Below, piece after piece: positions 32,882 through 42,853 of a DNA stretch of 64,000 bases. The notes under the pieces were generated by a model that was not told where the DNA came from, ran no database searches, and saw only the letters and a program-made list of their open reading frames with translations. This DNA is from Pedococcus dokdonensis (lineage in GTDB: Bacteria; Actinomycetota; Actinomycetes; Actinomycetales; Dermatophilaceae). The position numbers and the translations under genes are program-made. The DNA lies in the NCBI RefSeq assembly GCF_900104525.1, contig NZ_LT629711.1, forward strand, positions 3,100,001 to 3,164,000. The letters are read 5' to 3'. Every line of letters starts with the position of its first letter. Positions within the stretch are counted from its first letter, which is position 1.

Positions 32882-34618
32882 ATGAGCGACCTCATGAACC
32901 AGGCCACGGCGACCGCCACCCACCACCTCGTCGAGAAGCACGCCGACCTGCTCGCCCAGGCGACCACCGCCCTCGCGGAGCGCTCGTACTTCAGCCGGTT
33001 CCCCGAGTCGCCCTCGCCCCGCGTCTACGGCGAGGGTTCGGCGGAAGCCGGCCAGGCTGCCTACGAGGCGTTGCGCGACAACGCGTTCGGCGGTCTGGGC
33101 GACGTGCGCACCGACGGCACCTGGGTCGGCGAGGAGGTCTCGCCCTACGGCCCCGCCCTGGGGATCACCTACCCGCACCTCGACCTGGAGGCAGCGCTCG
33201 CGGCCGCTACTGAGGCGATGCCGGCCTGGCGCGACGCGGGCGCCCGCACCCGCGCGGCGGTCTGCGCCGAGATCGTCGAGCGGATCAACGCGCGGTCGTT
33301 CGAGATCGCGCACTCGGTGATGCACACGACCGGTCAGCCCTTCGTGATGGCGTTCCAGGCAGCCGGACCGCACGCCCAGGACCGCGCGCTCGAGTCGATC
33401 GTCGCCGGGCTGGTCGAGCAGGAGCGGGTGCCCGCCTCGGTCGTCTGGGAGAAGCCCGGCCGCGACAGGGAGGGCAACCCGGCGCCGCTGCGGATGCAGA
33501 AGGACTACCGGGTGGTGCCCCGCGGCCTCGCGCTGGTGATCGGCTGCAACACCTTCCCGACCTGGAACGGCTACCCCGGGCTGTTCGCCTCGCTCGTCAC
33601 CGGCAACCCCGTCATCGTCAAACCGCACCCGCGCGCCGTCCTCCCGCTCGCCATCTCGGTGGCGGTCTGCCGCGAGGTGCTGTCGGCAGCAGGGTTCAGC
33701 GCCGACCTCGTGCAGCTCGCGCCGGAGGCCGAGGGCGAGGGCCTGGCCAAGGTGCTGGCCGAGCGCGACGAGGTGCGGATCGTCGACTACACCGGCGGTC
33801 CGACGTTCGGCGGCTGGCTCGAGGAGAACGGCGCCGCCCGCGGACAGCTCGTCTACACCGAGAAGGCCGGCGTCAACACGATCGTCGTCGACTCGACCGA
33901 CAACCTGCGCGGCGTGCTGGGCAACCTGGCCTTCTCGCTCACCCTCTACTCCGGGCAGATGTGCACCACCCCCCAGAACCTCTACGTGCCCCGCGACGGC
34001 ATCGACACCGACGAGGGACACCTGACCTTCGAGGAGTTCGGCGCCCGCCTCGGCGCGGCCGTCGGCAAGCTCACCGGCGACGACGCCCGGGCCGTGGAGC
34101 TGCTCGGCGCCACCGTCAACGACGGGGTCCGCGCCAACGCCGCGGGACTCGCCGGGCTGGCCGAGGAGGCGGGTGGCGCGGTGGTGCTGGACTCGCGCGA
34201 GGTGAGCCACCCGGCATACCCCGACGCGGTCGTCCGCGCGCCCGGGCTGGTGAGCATGGACGCCAGCCGCGAGGACGTCTACACCCAGGAGTGCTTCGGG
34301 CCGGTCAGCTTCCTCATCGCGACCAGCGGCACCGACCAGTCCCTCGCGCAGTTCCGCGACACGGTGCGCGAGCACGGCGCGATGACCGCCGCCGTCTACT
34401 CCACCGACGAGGACGTCCTCGACGCCGCCCGTGACGCCGCCGCCGACGCGGGGGTGGCGCTCTCCGAGAACCTCACCGGCCAGGTCTTCGTCAACCAGAC
34501 CGCGGCGTTCTCCGACTTCCATGGCACCGGCGCGAACCCCGCCGCCAACGCCGCCTACGTCGATGCCGCGTTCGTCGCCAACCGGTTCCGCGTCGTCACC
34601 TCCCGCCGCCACGTCTGA
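32882..34618 (+). CDS. paaN: PaaN-type aldehyde dehydrogenase
   Basis: 578 residues of the aldehyde dehydrogenase superfamily, PaaN subgroup. Catalytic Cys lies in SGQMCTTPQN (C361) and the general-base region is TEKAGVN (about E327); the long N-terminal extension before residue 90 is typical of PaaN. The family is annotated for ring-opened phenylacetyl-CoA aldehyde oxidation, but some stand-alone members act on other aldehydes. No other paa genes are nearby apart from a PaaI-like thioesterase. Confidence 0.85.
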   Translation: MSDLMNQATATATHHLVEKHADLLAQATTALAERSYFSRFPESPSPRVYGEGSAEAGQAAYEALRDNAFGGLGDVRTDGTWVGEEVSPYGPALGITYPHLDLEAALAAATEAMPAWRDAGARTRAAVCAEIVERINARSFEIAHSVMHTTGQPFVMAFQAAGPHAQDRALESIVAGLVEQERVPASVVWEKPGRDREGNPAPLRMQKDYRVVPRGLALVIGCNTFPTWNGYPGLFASLVTGNPVIVKPHPRAVLPLAISVAVCREVLSAAGFSADLVQLAPEAEGEGLAKVLAERDEVRIVDYTGGPTFGGWLEENGAARGQLVYTEKAGVNTIVVDSTDNLRGVLGNLAFSLTLYSGQMCTTPQNLYVPRDGIDTDEGHLTFEEFGARLGAAVGKLTGDDARAVELLGATVNDGVRANAAGLAGLAEEAGGAVVLDSREVSHPAYPDAVVRAPGLVSMDASREDVYTQECFGPVSFLIATSGTDQSLAQFRDTVREHGAMTAAVYSTDEDVLDAARDAAADAGVALSENLTGQVFVNQTAAFSDFHGTGANPAANAAYVDAAFVANRFRVVTSRRHV

Positions 34619-34672
34619 CGCTGGGCCCATCGGACCGCACGGCAAGCCGGGCGCTCTGGCAGGATCTGGACC

Positions 34673-35056
34673 ATGAACTTCCTGATCAAGGTCGCGGTCA
34701 ACGCAGTGGCGCTCTGGGTGGCGGCCTGGCTCGTCCCCGGCATCGGGTTCGGCGACGGCAAGTTCGGCTCGAAGTTCGCGACGGTCGTCCTCGTGGCGCT
34801 GGTCTTCGGGCTCGTCAACGCCGTGGTCAAGCCGATCGCGAAGTTCCTCAGCTTCCCGGTGATCATCCTGACGCTGGGGCTCTTCACGTTCATCGTCAAC
34901 GCGTTCATGCTGCAGCTGACCGAGTGGATCGCCGACCCCCTCGGACTGAGCTTCACCATCAACCACTTCTTCTGGGACGCCGTGCTCGGCGCCATCGTCA
35001 TCACGATCGTCTCCGTGGTGCTCGGCTGGGTCCTGCCCGACGGCGACGACGACTGA
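34673..35056 (+). CDS. Holin-superfamily-like (phage holin 4 family) membrane protein
   Basis: 127 residues with four membrane helices (FLIKVAVNAVALWVAAWLV, FATVVLVALVFGLVNAVV, FPVIILTLGLFTFIVNAFML, AVLGAIVITIVSVVLGWVL) and a short acidic tail. This matches the small membrane-protein family called mycobacterial 4-TMS phage holin; chromosomal members are usually not phage genes and have no proven role. A 19-bp perfect hairpin follows 29 bp downstream. Confidence 0.8.
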   Translation: MNFLIKVAVNAVALWVAAWLVPGIGFGDGKFGSKFATVVLVALVFGLVNAVVKPIAKFLSFPVIILTLGLFTFIVNAFMLQLTEWIADPLGLSFTINHFFWDAVLGAIVITIVSVVLGWVLPDGDDD

Positions 35057-35085
35057 CCGACCGGACCGCACGAGGTAGATGCGCG

Positions 35086-35128
35086 ATGCTGGGTCACTGC
35101 CCCGCCTGACGGGGCAGTGACCCAGCAT
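35086..35128. terminator. 19-bp perfect hairpin after the holin-like gene
   Basis: ATGCTGGGTCACTGCCCCG (35086-35104) pairs perfectly with 35110-35128 around the loop CCTGA. No T-run. It is followed immediately by the 19-bp iterons. Confidence 0.7.
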
Positions 35129-35136
35129 TCGCCGTC

Positions 35137-35212
35137 CCTTGATGACAGGGCCGGGCCTTGATGATAGGGCCGTCCCTTGATGACGGGGCGGCCCCTTGAT
35201 GACGGACCGCCT
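35137..35212. repeat. 19-bp iterons, four copies, upstream of the XRE gene
   Basis: CCTTGATGA begins at 35137, 35156, 35175 and 35194, exactly 19 bp apart, with unit CCTTGATGACAGGGCCGGG and small changes. There are no spacers between copies. The array ends 50 bp before the XRE regulator start codon, a natural place for its operator. Confidence 0.8.
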
Positions 35213-35261
35213 CGGTCTGGGGCGAGCGAGCCTGTCGGTGCCCCGCGGCAGGGTTTCGCCC

Positions 35262-35894
35262 ATGCTCGATGACGCGTCGTTCGACGTTCCTGGTCACCTG
35301 CGACGGGCCCGACGGCTCGCCGACCTCAGCCAGCGTGAACTGGCCCACCTCTTGGCCGTTGGCTCCTCAACCGTCGCGCGCTGGGAGGCGGCGGACGGGG
35401 AGATCACTGTGCGCATGCTGGACCACGCGCTGCGGCTGGCCGGATTGCGACTCGGCGTCCTCGACGAGACGGGACGTCCGGTCAGCCCAGTGTCACCCGA
35501 CGCGGTCCGGGACAACGGCGGCAGATGCTTCCCCGCCCATCTGGACGTGGTGCCCCCGGACGAGCGACCGCGCAACCGCGGACTCGGACCACGCTACGAC
35601 CGTCGGCCCGCCCTGGGCTGGTACGCGCTCAGGGCGACCCGCGACGCGGCGACGGCGCCCGGACGGCACCGACCGGCCGAGCACCCGACCGTGGCAGAAC
35701 TGGCCATGCGCCGGCACTCGCGGCTCAGTCAGGCGACCGCGGGGGCCGCGGTCCTGAGCCCGGCGGTGGAGGTGCCGGTGGGGTTGGAGTGCGAGTGCCT
35801 GGACGACTGTCCCGAGCACCATGCCTGTCCGCCCGAGTGCCCTTGTCAGTGCGAGCCGCCCGGGTGGGCGGACCGGCGGGCCCGCCTAGAGTGA
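35262..35894 (+). CDS. XRE-family HTH protein with cysteine-rich C-terminus
   Basis: 210 residues. A Cro/CI-type helix-turn-helix is at about 8-62 ([30 protein letters not shown]). The middle is Arg/Pro-rich and not recognised. The C-terminal end has seven cysteines within about 22 residues ([13 protein letters not shown] then PPECPCQC), suggesting zinc or Fe-S binding. The ATG at 35262 is used. It ends 4 bp before the aminotransferase start, so the two are probably co-transcribed. Confidence 0.75.
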   Translation: MLDDASFDVPGHLRRARRLADLSQRELAHLLAVGSSTVARWEAADGEITVRMLDHALRLAGLRLGVLDETGRPVSPVSPDAVRDNGGRCFPAHLDVVPPDERPRNRGLGPRYDRRPALGWYALRATRDAATAPGRHRPAEHPTVAELAMRRHSRLSQATAGAAVLSPAVEVPVGLECECLDDCPEHHACPPECPCQCEPPGWADRRARLE

Positions 35895-35898
35895 GGGC

Positions 35899-37026
35899 AT
35901 GAGCGACGCCGCCCCCGAGAACACCAGCGACACCGACACCGAAGTCCGACTGAGGTCTGCCCTCGACCAGGTGCCCGCGTACGTCCCCGGGAAGCCCGCG
36001 GCCGCGCCCGAGGGCGTGACGGCATACAAGGTCTCTTCGAACGAGAACCCGTACCCGCCGCTGCCGTCGGTCCTCGAGGTCGTCCGCGACGCGGCGGCGA
36101 GCATCAACCGCTACCCCGACATGGCGGTCACCGAGCTCACCCAGGCGCTCTCCGACAGCCTCGGCGTCCCGGCCGAGCACGTCGCGACCGGCACCGGGTC
36201 GGTCGGGGTCCTCGGCCAGGTCATCGCCGCCACCTGCGACCCCGGCGACGAGGTCGTCTACGCGTGGCGCTCGTTCGAGGCCTACCCCATCGTCACCGCG
36301 CTCGCGGGTGCCCAGAGCGTGCAGGTCGGTCTCGACGACCACGCCCGGCACCGCCTCGACGCGATGCGTGCGGCGATCTCCGACCGCACCAAGGTCGTCA
36401 TCGTCTGCACCCCCAACAACCCGACCGGTCCGATGGTCCGGCACGACGAGCTCGAGCGGTTCCTCGACGACGTGCCCGGCCGGGTGCTCGTCGTGATCGA
36501 CGAGGCCTACCTCGAGTTCGTCGACGACCCCGAGGCGCCGCGCAGCCTCGAGCTCTACCGCGACCGCCCCAACGTCATGGTGCTGCGCACCTTCTCCAAG
36601 GCCTACGGGCTGGCCGGCCTGCGGATCGGGTATGCCGTGGCGCACCCCCCGGTCGCGTCGGCCCTGCGCAAGACGGCCACGCCGTTCGGGGTGAACTCGA
36701 TCGCCCAGGCCGCCGCTGTCGCGTCGCTCAAGGCCTTCGACGAGCTCAAGGAACGGGTCGACGCCCTCGTCGCCGAGCGGACCCGCGTCGTCGCCGCACT
36801 GCGCGGGCAGGGCTGGTTCATCCCGGACACCCAGGCCAACTTCGTCTGGTTCGGGCTGGGCGAGCGGTCCGGCGACTTCGCCGCCGCCGCGCAGCAGGCC
36901 GGGCTGACGCTGCGCCAGTACGGCACCGACGGGGTGCGCGCGACGATCGGCGAGACCGAGGCCAACGACGTGCTGATCGAGGTCGCCGGCGCCTGGCTCA
37001 CCGAGCACCCGGTCGACCCGGCCTGA
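35899..37026 (+). CDS. Histidinol-phosphate/aromatic aminotransferase
   Basis: 375 residues of the class I/II PLP aminotransferases, HisC branch. [14 protein letters not shown] at the start, [18 protein letters not shown] and the PLP lysine K234 in [15 protein letters not shown] are all there. In actinobacteria a HisC-like enzyme outside the his operon is often the aromatic aminotransferase Pat, and no his gene is nearby, so I favour aromatic amino-acid transamination while histidinol phosphate remains possible. Confidence 0.9.
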   Translation: MSDAAPENTSDTDTEVRLRSALDQVPAYVPGKPAAAPEGVTAYKVSSNENPYPPLPSVLEVVRDAAASINRYPDMAVTELTQALSDSLGVPAEHVATGTGSVGVLGQVIAATCDPGDEVVYAWRSFEAYPIVTALAGAQSVQVGLDDHARHRLDAMRAAISDRTKVVIVCTPNNPTGPMVRHDELERFLDDVPGRVLVVIDEAYLEFVDDPEAPRSLELYRDRPNVMVLRTFSKAYGLAGLRIGYAVAHPPVASALRKTATPFGVNSIAQAAAVASLKAFDELKERVDALVAERTRVVAALRGQGWFIPDTQANFVWFGLGERSGDFAAAAQQAGLTLRQYGTDGVRATIGETEANDVLIEVAGAWLTEHPVDPA

Positions 37027-37077
37027 CCCGGCTGGCGGCCGCTGCGGGGTCCGCGGCGCGGGCCTAGGGTGGGGCGC

Positions 37078-38124
<1,047 letters not shown>

Positions 38125-38189
38125 CGTCGTCACCGAGCGGGCCCTGCCGAGACCCCGAAACCGCAGGTCGTGAGCACGCCGGCGTCCGG

Positions 38190-38220
38190 ATTCTGAGATT
38201 TTCCGCCGTCCCGATATCTT
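38190..38220 (+). promoter_or_regulatory. Possible promoter of the 2-oxoacid dehydrogenase operon
   Basis: Within an AT-rich island, TTCTGA and TATCTT are about 18 bases apart, a plausible -35/-10 pair. The spacing and AT shift are the only evidence. The remaining 195-bp gap before the E1alpha gene holds no recognised feature besides a GAAGGAG ribosome site. Confidence 0.35.
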
Positions 38221-38318
38221 GGCCCGGTAAGGCCCCCCTGTGAGCGCCGCCACAAGCGCGCCCCACACCAGCCGCCCCATGACGGCGGAGACCCCGCCCG
38301 GGTGAAGAAGGAGTCCCA

Positions 38319-39530
38319 GTGAGCGACAACGCAGTCGCCGGCGCCACGAACGTCGAGCAGAGCGCCGAGCACGAGGAAGAGGTGCTCGCCGAGCTGACCG
38401 CCCCGGTCCCGGAGGTCGGTGACGGCGGGCCCGAGATGGTCCAGCTGCTGACCCCGGAGGGGCAGCGGGTCGAGAACACCGAGTACGACGAGTACGTCAA
38501 GGACCTCACCGACGAGGACCTGCGCGGCTTCTACCGCGACCTCGTGCTGATCCGTCGGGTCGACGCCGAGGCCACCGCGCTCCAGCGCCAGGGCGAGCTC
38601 GGCATCTGGGCCAGCCTGCTCGGCCAGGAGGCCGCCCAGGTCGGCTCCGGCCGCGCGATGCGCCCGCAGGACTACGCCTTCCCCACCTACCGCGAGCACG
38701 GCGTCGCCTGGTGCCGCGGGGTCAACCCGCTCAACCTCCTCGGTCTCTTCCGCGGCGTCAACCACGGCGGTTGGGACCCGAACGAGAAGAACTTCCACCT
38801 CTACACGATCGTCATCGGCGCCCAGACGCTGCACGCCACCGGCTACGCGATGGGCATCCAGCGCGACGGTGACGTCGGCACCGGCGACGCCGACCGCGAC
38901 GCCGCCGTGATCGCCTACTTCGGCGACGGCGCGAGCGCGCAGGGCGACGTCAACGAGGCGTTCGTCTACGCCGCCGTCAACAACGCCCCGGTCGTGTTCT
39001 TCTGCCAGAACAACCAGTGGGCCATCTCCGAGCCGAACGAGCGCCAGACCCGCATCCCCCTCTACCAGCGGGCGCGCGGCTTCGGCTTCCCCGGCGTGCG
39101 GGTCGACGGCAACGACGTGCTGGCCGTGTATGCCGTGGCGAAGCAGGCGCTCGACGCCGCCCGCACCGGTCAGGGCCCGACCTTCGTCGAGGCCTACACC
39201 TACCGCATGGGTGCGCACACGACGAGTGACGACCCGACCAAGTACCGCGTCTCCGCCGAGGTCGAGGTGTGGAAGCACCGTGACCCGATCGAGCGCCTCA
39301 AGGCCTACCTGGTGCACGAGAAGAAGGCCGACCACGACTTCTTCGACGCGATCGACGCCGAGGCCGACCAGCTGGCCGCCGAGGTCCGCGAGGGCTGCCT
39401 CTCGATGCCCGACCCCACTCCCGACTCGATGTTCGACCACATCTACGTCGAGGAGCACCCGGTCGTCGAGGCCGAGCGCAAGGAGTTCGCCGCCTACCAC
39501 GCCGGGTTCTCCGAGGAGGGTGGTCACTGA
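38319..39530 (+). CDS. 2-oxoacid dehydrogenase E1 component, alpha subunit
   Basis: 403 residues. The thiamine-diphosphate motif starts with FGDGASAQGDVNEAF and closes with VFFCQNNQWAIS; TYRMGAHTTSDDPTKYR is the regulatory-loop region. An acidic N-terminal extension of about 60 residues precedes the fold. With E1beta and E2 it decarboxylates a branched-chain 2-oxoacid or pyruvate. GTG 38319 has AAGGAG upstream. The heterodimeric E1 favours branched-chain 2-oxoacids, since actinobacterial pyruvate dehydrogenase usually has an AceE-type E1. Confidence 0.92.
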   Translation: MSDNAVAGATNVEQSAEHEEEVLAELTAPVPEVGDGGPEMVQLLTPEGQRVENTEYDEYVKDLTDEDLRGFYRDLVLIRRVDAEATALQRQGELGIWASLLGQEAAQVGSGRAMRPQDYAFPTYREHGVAWCRGVNPLNLLGLFRGVNHGGWDPNEKNFHLYTIVIGAQTLHATGYAMGIQRDGDVGTGDADRDAAVIAYFGDGASAQGDVNEAFVYAAVNNAPVVFFCQNNQWAISEPNERQTRIPLYQRARGFGFPGVRVDGNDVLAVYAVAKQALDAARTGQGPTFVEAYTYRMGAHTTSDDPTKYRVSAEVEVWKHRDPIERLKAYLVHEKKADHDFFDAIDAEADQLAAEVREGCLSMPDPTPDSMFDHIYVEEHPVVEAERKEFAAYHAGFSEEGGH

Positions 39531-40504
39531 TGGGCACCATGACGATCGCCAAGGGGATCAACAACGGCCTGCGTGCCGCCATGGAGCGCGACCCGAAGGT
39601 CGTGCTCATGGGTGAGGACATCGGCAAGCTCGGCGGCGTCTTCCGCGTCACCGACGGCCTCCAGAAGGACTTCGGCGAGGACCGCGTCATCGACACCCCG
39701 CTCGCCGAGGCCGGCATCGTCGGCACCGCGATCGGGATGGCGCTGCGTGGCTACCGGCCGGTCGTCGAGATCCAGTTCGACGGCTTCATCTACCCGGCCT
39801 TCGACCACATCGTCAGCCAGGTCGCCAAGATGCGGGCCCGCTCGCTCGGCAAGATCAAGCTGCCGATGGTGATCCGCATCCCCGTGGGCGGTGGCATCGG
39901 CGCGGTCGAGCACCACTCCGAGTCCAACGAGGCCTACTTCGCGCACACCGCCGGCCTCAAGGTGGTCTGCTGCTCCAACGCCGAGGACGCCTACTGGATG
40001 ATCCAGCAGGCCATCGAGTCCGACGACCCGGTGCTGTTCTACGAGCCCAAGCGGCGCTACTGGGACAAGGGCGAGGTCGACGAGACCGCCGCCCCCCGCG
40101 AGCTGCTCAAGGCCCAGGTGAGCCGCGAGGGCGCCGACGCGACACTGGTCGCCTACGGCCCGATGGTGAAGACCTGCCTGCAGGCAGCCGAGGCCGCGGC
40201 CGCGGAGGGCAAGGACCTCGAGGTGATCGACCTGCGCTCGCTCAGCCCGCTCGACCTCGACACGGTCGCCGCGTCGGTCGAGAAGACCGGCCGGGCCGTC
40301 GTCGTCCACGAGGCCTCCACCTTCCTCGGCATGGGTGCCGAGATCGCGGCGGCCCTGCAGCAGCGCTGCTTCTACCACCTCGAGGCCCCTGTGCTCCGGG
40401 TCGGCGGCTACAACCTGCCCTACCCGCCGAGCAAGCTCGAGGAGGAGTTCCTCCCCGACCTCGACCGGGTGCTCGACGCCGTCGACCGCTCGCTGGCCTT
40501 CTGA
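39530..40504 (+). CDS. 2-oxoacid dehydrogenase E1 component, beta subunit
   Basis: 324 residues. GEDIGKLGGVFRVTDGLQ, DTPLAEAGIVGTAIGMALRG and the C-terminal transketolase domain (EVIDLRSLSPLDLDTV) identify it. It binds the other half of thiamine diphosphate in the alpha2beta2 E1. The ATG overlaps the E1alpha stop (TGATG), so the two subunits are coupled. Confidence 0.94.
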   Translation: MGTMTIAKGINNGLRAAMERDPKVVLMGEDIGKLGGVFRVTDGLQKDFGEDRVIDTPLAEAGIVGTAIGMALRGYRPVVEIQFDGFIYPAFDHIVSQVAKMRARSLGKIKLPMVIRIPVGGGIGAVEHHSESNEAYFAHTAGLKVVCCSNAEDAYWMIQQAIESDDPVLFYEPKRRYWDKGEVDETAAPRELLKAQVSREGADATLVAYGPMVKTCLQAAEAAAAEGKDLEVIDLRSLSPLDLDTVAASVEKTGRAVVVHEASTFLGMGAEIAAALQQRCFYHLEAPVLRVGGYNLPYPPSKLEEEFLPDLDRVLDAVDRSLAF

Positions 40505-40521
40505 GAGGGGCGCGAAAACCC

Positions 40522-42084
40522 ATGGCAGTCAAAGAGTTCAAGCTCCCCGACCCCGGTGAGGGCCTGACCGAGGCCGAGATCGTCACCTGGAACGTCAAGG
40601 TCGGCGACACGGTCAAGGTCAACGACATCATCGTCGAGATCGAAACCGCGAAGTCGCTGGTCGAGCTGCCGGTGCCCTTCGCCGGCACCGTCACCGCACT
40701 GCACGTCTCCGAGGGTGACACGGTCGAGGTCGGCACGCCGATCATCTCCGTCGACACCGCGGGTGGGGCGGCGCCGGTGGCCGATGCCCCGGCCGCCGGA
40801 GCCGTCGAGCCCGGCATGGAGGGGTCCCCGGCCCCGAAGATGGCGGCCGCCGCGGCGGCAGCCGAGGCCGGTGACGACGACGAGCAGATCGAGGAGGGCA
40901 AGATCGGCGGCACCACGTCGACCGGTCGCACCGCCGTCCTCGTCGGTTACGGCGTCAAGCAGACCGAGGCCAAGCGCCGCCCCCGCAAGGGTGGCCTGCC
41001 GCCCAAGATGGACGGCCCCGACCTCAAGGCCGACGGCACGGACATCGCGGTCGAGTCGGTGGAGCTCGGCGACGAGGGCCTGCAGACCGCAGCCGTCGCG
41101 CCCGCTGTGCAGGCCAAGACCAGCCCCGCGGACCAGCCGGTCGGCAGCATCTCCCGCGGGGGTGGCGCCCGCGCGCTGGCCAAGCCGCCGGTCCGCAAGT
41201 ACGCCAAGGACCTCGGCGTCGACCTCGCCCGGGTCGCGGGCAGCGGCGAGGGCGGCATCATCAGCCGCGCCGACGTCGACGCCCACGCGGCCGCAGCGGC
41301 GAGCCCGACGGACGAGGGCAGCAACGCCGCGATCGGCATCGCCCCCGTCCGCCCGACGACGCCCGGCGAGCGCGAGACGCGCATCCCGATCAAGGGCGTC
41401 CGCAAGATGACCGCCCAGGCGATGGTCGGCTCGGCGTTCACCGCGCCGCACGTCACCGAGTGGGTCACGATCGACGCCACCGCCACGATGGAGCTCGTCG
41501 AGCGGCTCAAGAAGGACCGCGAGTTCAAGGACGTCAAGGTCACGCCGCTGCTGGTGCTCGCCAAGGCGATGGCGGTGGCGATCCGCCGCCACCCCGAGAT
41601 CAACGCGACGTGGGACGAGGCAGCCCAGGAGATCGTGGTCAAGCACTACGTCAACCTCGGCATCGCCGCGGCCACGCCTCGGGGCCTGATCGTCCCGAAC
41701 ATCAAGGACGCCGACCAGATGTCGATGCGCCAGCTGGCCGAGGCCATCGGCGCGCTGACCGCGACGGCCCGCGACGGCCGCACCCAGCCGGCCGAGATGT
41801 CCGGCGGCACCATCACGATCACCAACGTCGGCGTCTTCGGCGTCGACACCGGCACCCCGATCATCAACCCCGGTGAGGCGGCGATCCTCGCGTTCGGCGC
41901 GATCCGTCGCCAGCCCTGGGTCGTCACGGCCGCCGACGGCACCGAGACGATCGAGCCGCGCTGGGTCACCCAGCTCGCGCTGTCGTTCGACCACCGGCTG
42001 GTCGACGGCGAGCTCGGCAGCAAGTTCATCGCCGACGTCGGGGCCATCCTGGCCGACCCGGCGCGAGGGCTCGTCTGGGGCTGA
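40522..42084 (+). CDS. 2-oxoacid dehydrogenase E2 (dihydrolipoyl acyltransferase)
   Basis: 520 residues. One lipoyl domain with lipoyl-lysine K44 (IETAKSLVE), an Ala/Pro/Asp-rich linker, the E1/E3-binding domain (VRKYAKDLGVDLARVAGSG, about 230) and the catalytic domain ending in SFDHRLVDG (H491). The region between the lipoyl domain and the binding domain is unusually long, with a basic RRPRKGGLPPK patch. No E3 (lipoamide dehydrogenase) gene follows, so E3 must be encoded elsewhere. A perfect hairpin ends the operon. Confidence 0.94.
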   Translation: MAVKEFKLPDPGEGLTEAEIVTWNVKVGDTVKVNDIIVEIETAKSLVELPVPFAGTVTALHVSEGDTVEVGTPIISVDTAGGAAPVADAPAAGAVEPGMEGSPAPKMAAAAAAAEAGDDDEQIEEGKIGGTTSTGRTAVLVGYGVKQTEAKRRPRKGGLPPKMDGPDLKADGTDIAVESVELGDEGLQTAAVAPAVQAKTSPADQPVGSISRGGGARALAKPPVRKYAKDLGVDLARVAGSGEGGIISRADVDAHAAAAASPTDEGSNAAIGIAPVRPTTPGERETRIPIKGVRKMTAQAMVGSAFTAPHVTEWVTIDATATMELVERLKKDREFKDVKVTPLLVLAKAMAVAIRRHPEINATWDEAAQEIVVKHYVNLGIAAATPRGLIVPNIKDADQMSMRQLAEAIGALTATARDGRTQPAEMSGGTITITNVGVFGVDTGTPIINPGEAAILAFGAIRRQPWVVTAADGTETIEPRWVTQLALSFDHRLVDGELGSKFIADVGAILADPARGLVWG

Positions 42085-42095
42085 CCGCCACCCGT

Positions 42096-42137
42096 TCGGG
42101 GTGATACCGCGCGCGATGGCGCCCGGTATCACCCCGA
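42096..42137. terminator. 14-bp perfect hairpin between convergent E2 and ABC genes
   Basis: TCGGGGTGATACCG (42096-42109) pairs with 42124-42137 perfectly, with further GCGC pairing inside. It sits 11 bp after the E2 stop and 8 bp before the end of the ABC permease gene, so it may terminate both convergent transcripts. Confidence 0.75.
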
Positions 42138-42144
42138 CGCGTTT

Positions 42145-42852
42145 CTACTCGTCGCCGCGCAGCGTGAACGACCGCAGCCGGTCGCCGGTGAACCACACCG
42201 CCGCGAGGCTCAGCACCGCCGCAGCCACCAGGGCGTAACCCAGTCCGGTGCCCGAGCCGGACACGTGGTCGCTGACCGCCTTCGCGACGCCGCGTCCCCA
42301 CGGCCCGATCGAGACCCACTTGATGCCCCCGAGCAGCGAGCCGAGCAGGCCCTCCCACAGCAGGGCGAAGAGCAGCCCGATCACCACCGCGTGCCGGGTG
42401 AACGCCGCGAGCGCGAGGAAGAGGGCGGTGTATGCCGTGCCGGCCACCGCCCCGCCGACGCCCCACGCGACGGCCTGGCGCAGGTCGCCGCCGTCGAGCA
42501 CCAGCCCCGACAGCAGCAGGGGGAGCGCCCCCAGCACCAGGGTCGCGGCCCACGCGACCACGAACTTGCTGACGGCGACGACGTGCCGGCTCACCGGTTT
42601 CGAGATGAGGTAGACGATCGAGCCGTCGTCGACCTCGGGGCCGAGCACCGCCGTGGCGGCGAGCAGGGCGACCAGCGGCAGGGCGAGCGTGAAGCCCAGG
42701 CCCAGCACCGCGTCATACCCGACCACGTCGTCGGTGAGCGCCGAGACGATGACGGCGAGCGCGACGACGACCGCCGGGATGAGCACCAGCACCAGCCCGC
42801 GGCGCCGACCCAGCAGGGCCTGCCGCGACAGGCGAACGATGGTCGGGTTCAC
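42145..42852 (-). CDS. ABC-2 type transporter permease (second pair)
   Basis: 235 residues with about six membrane helices (LVLVLIPAVVVALAVIVSAL, LALPLVALLAATAVLG, GVGGAVAGTAYTALFLALAAF and others) and the EVDDGSIVYLISKPVSR segment between helices 2 and 3 that is typical of ABC-2 permeases. GTG 42852 lies one base after the stop of its ATPase partner. The substrate is unknown. Confidence 0.85.
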   Translation of the reverse strand: MNPTIVRLSRQALLGRRRGLVLVLIPAVVVALAVIVSALTDDVVGYDAVLGLGFTLALPLVALLAATAVLGPEVDDGSIVYLISKPVSRHVVAVSKFVVAWAATLVLGALPLLLSGLVLDGGDLRQAVAWGVGGAVAGTAYTALFLALAAFTRHAVVIGLLFALLWEGLLGSLLGGIKWVSIGPWGRGVAKAVSDHVSGSGTGLGYALVAAAVLSLAAVWFTGDRLRSFTLRGDE

Positions 42853-42853
42853 G

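Noticed and set aside
32882-34618. Complete phenylacetate degradation cluster
   Set aside because: Only paaN and a generic PaaI-type thioesterase are present; no paaABCDE, paaK or paaG/Z genes.
34673-35056. Prophage remnant suggested by the holin-like gene
   Set aside because: No lysin, structural, integrase or attachment site nearby; the family is common on actinobacterial chromosomes.
35137-35212. CRISPR-like array
   Set aside because: The 19-bp units abut with no spacers and no cas genes are present.
35899-37026. Firm hisC assignment
   Set aside because: No histidine genes nearby; aromatic aminotransferase is equally or more likely, so no symbol is given.
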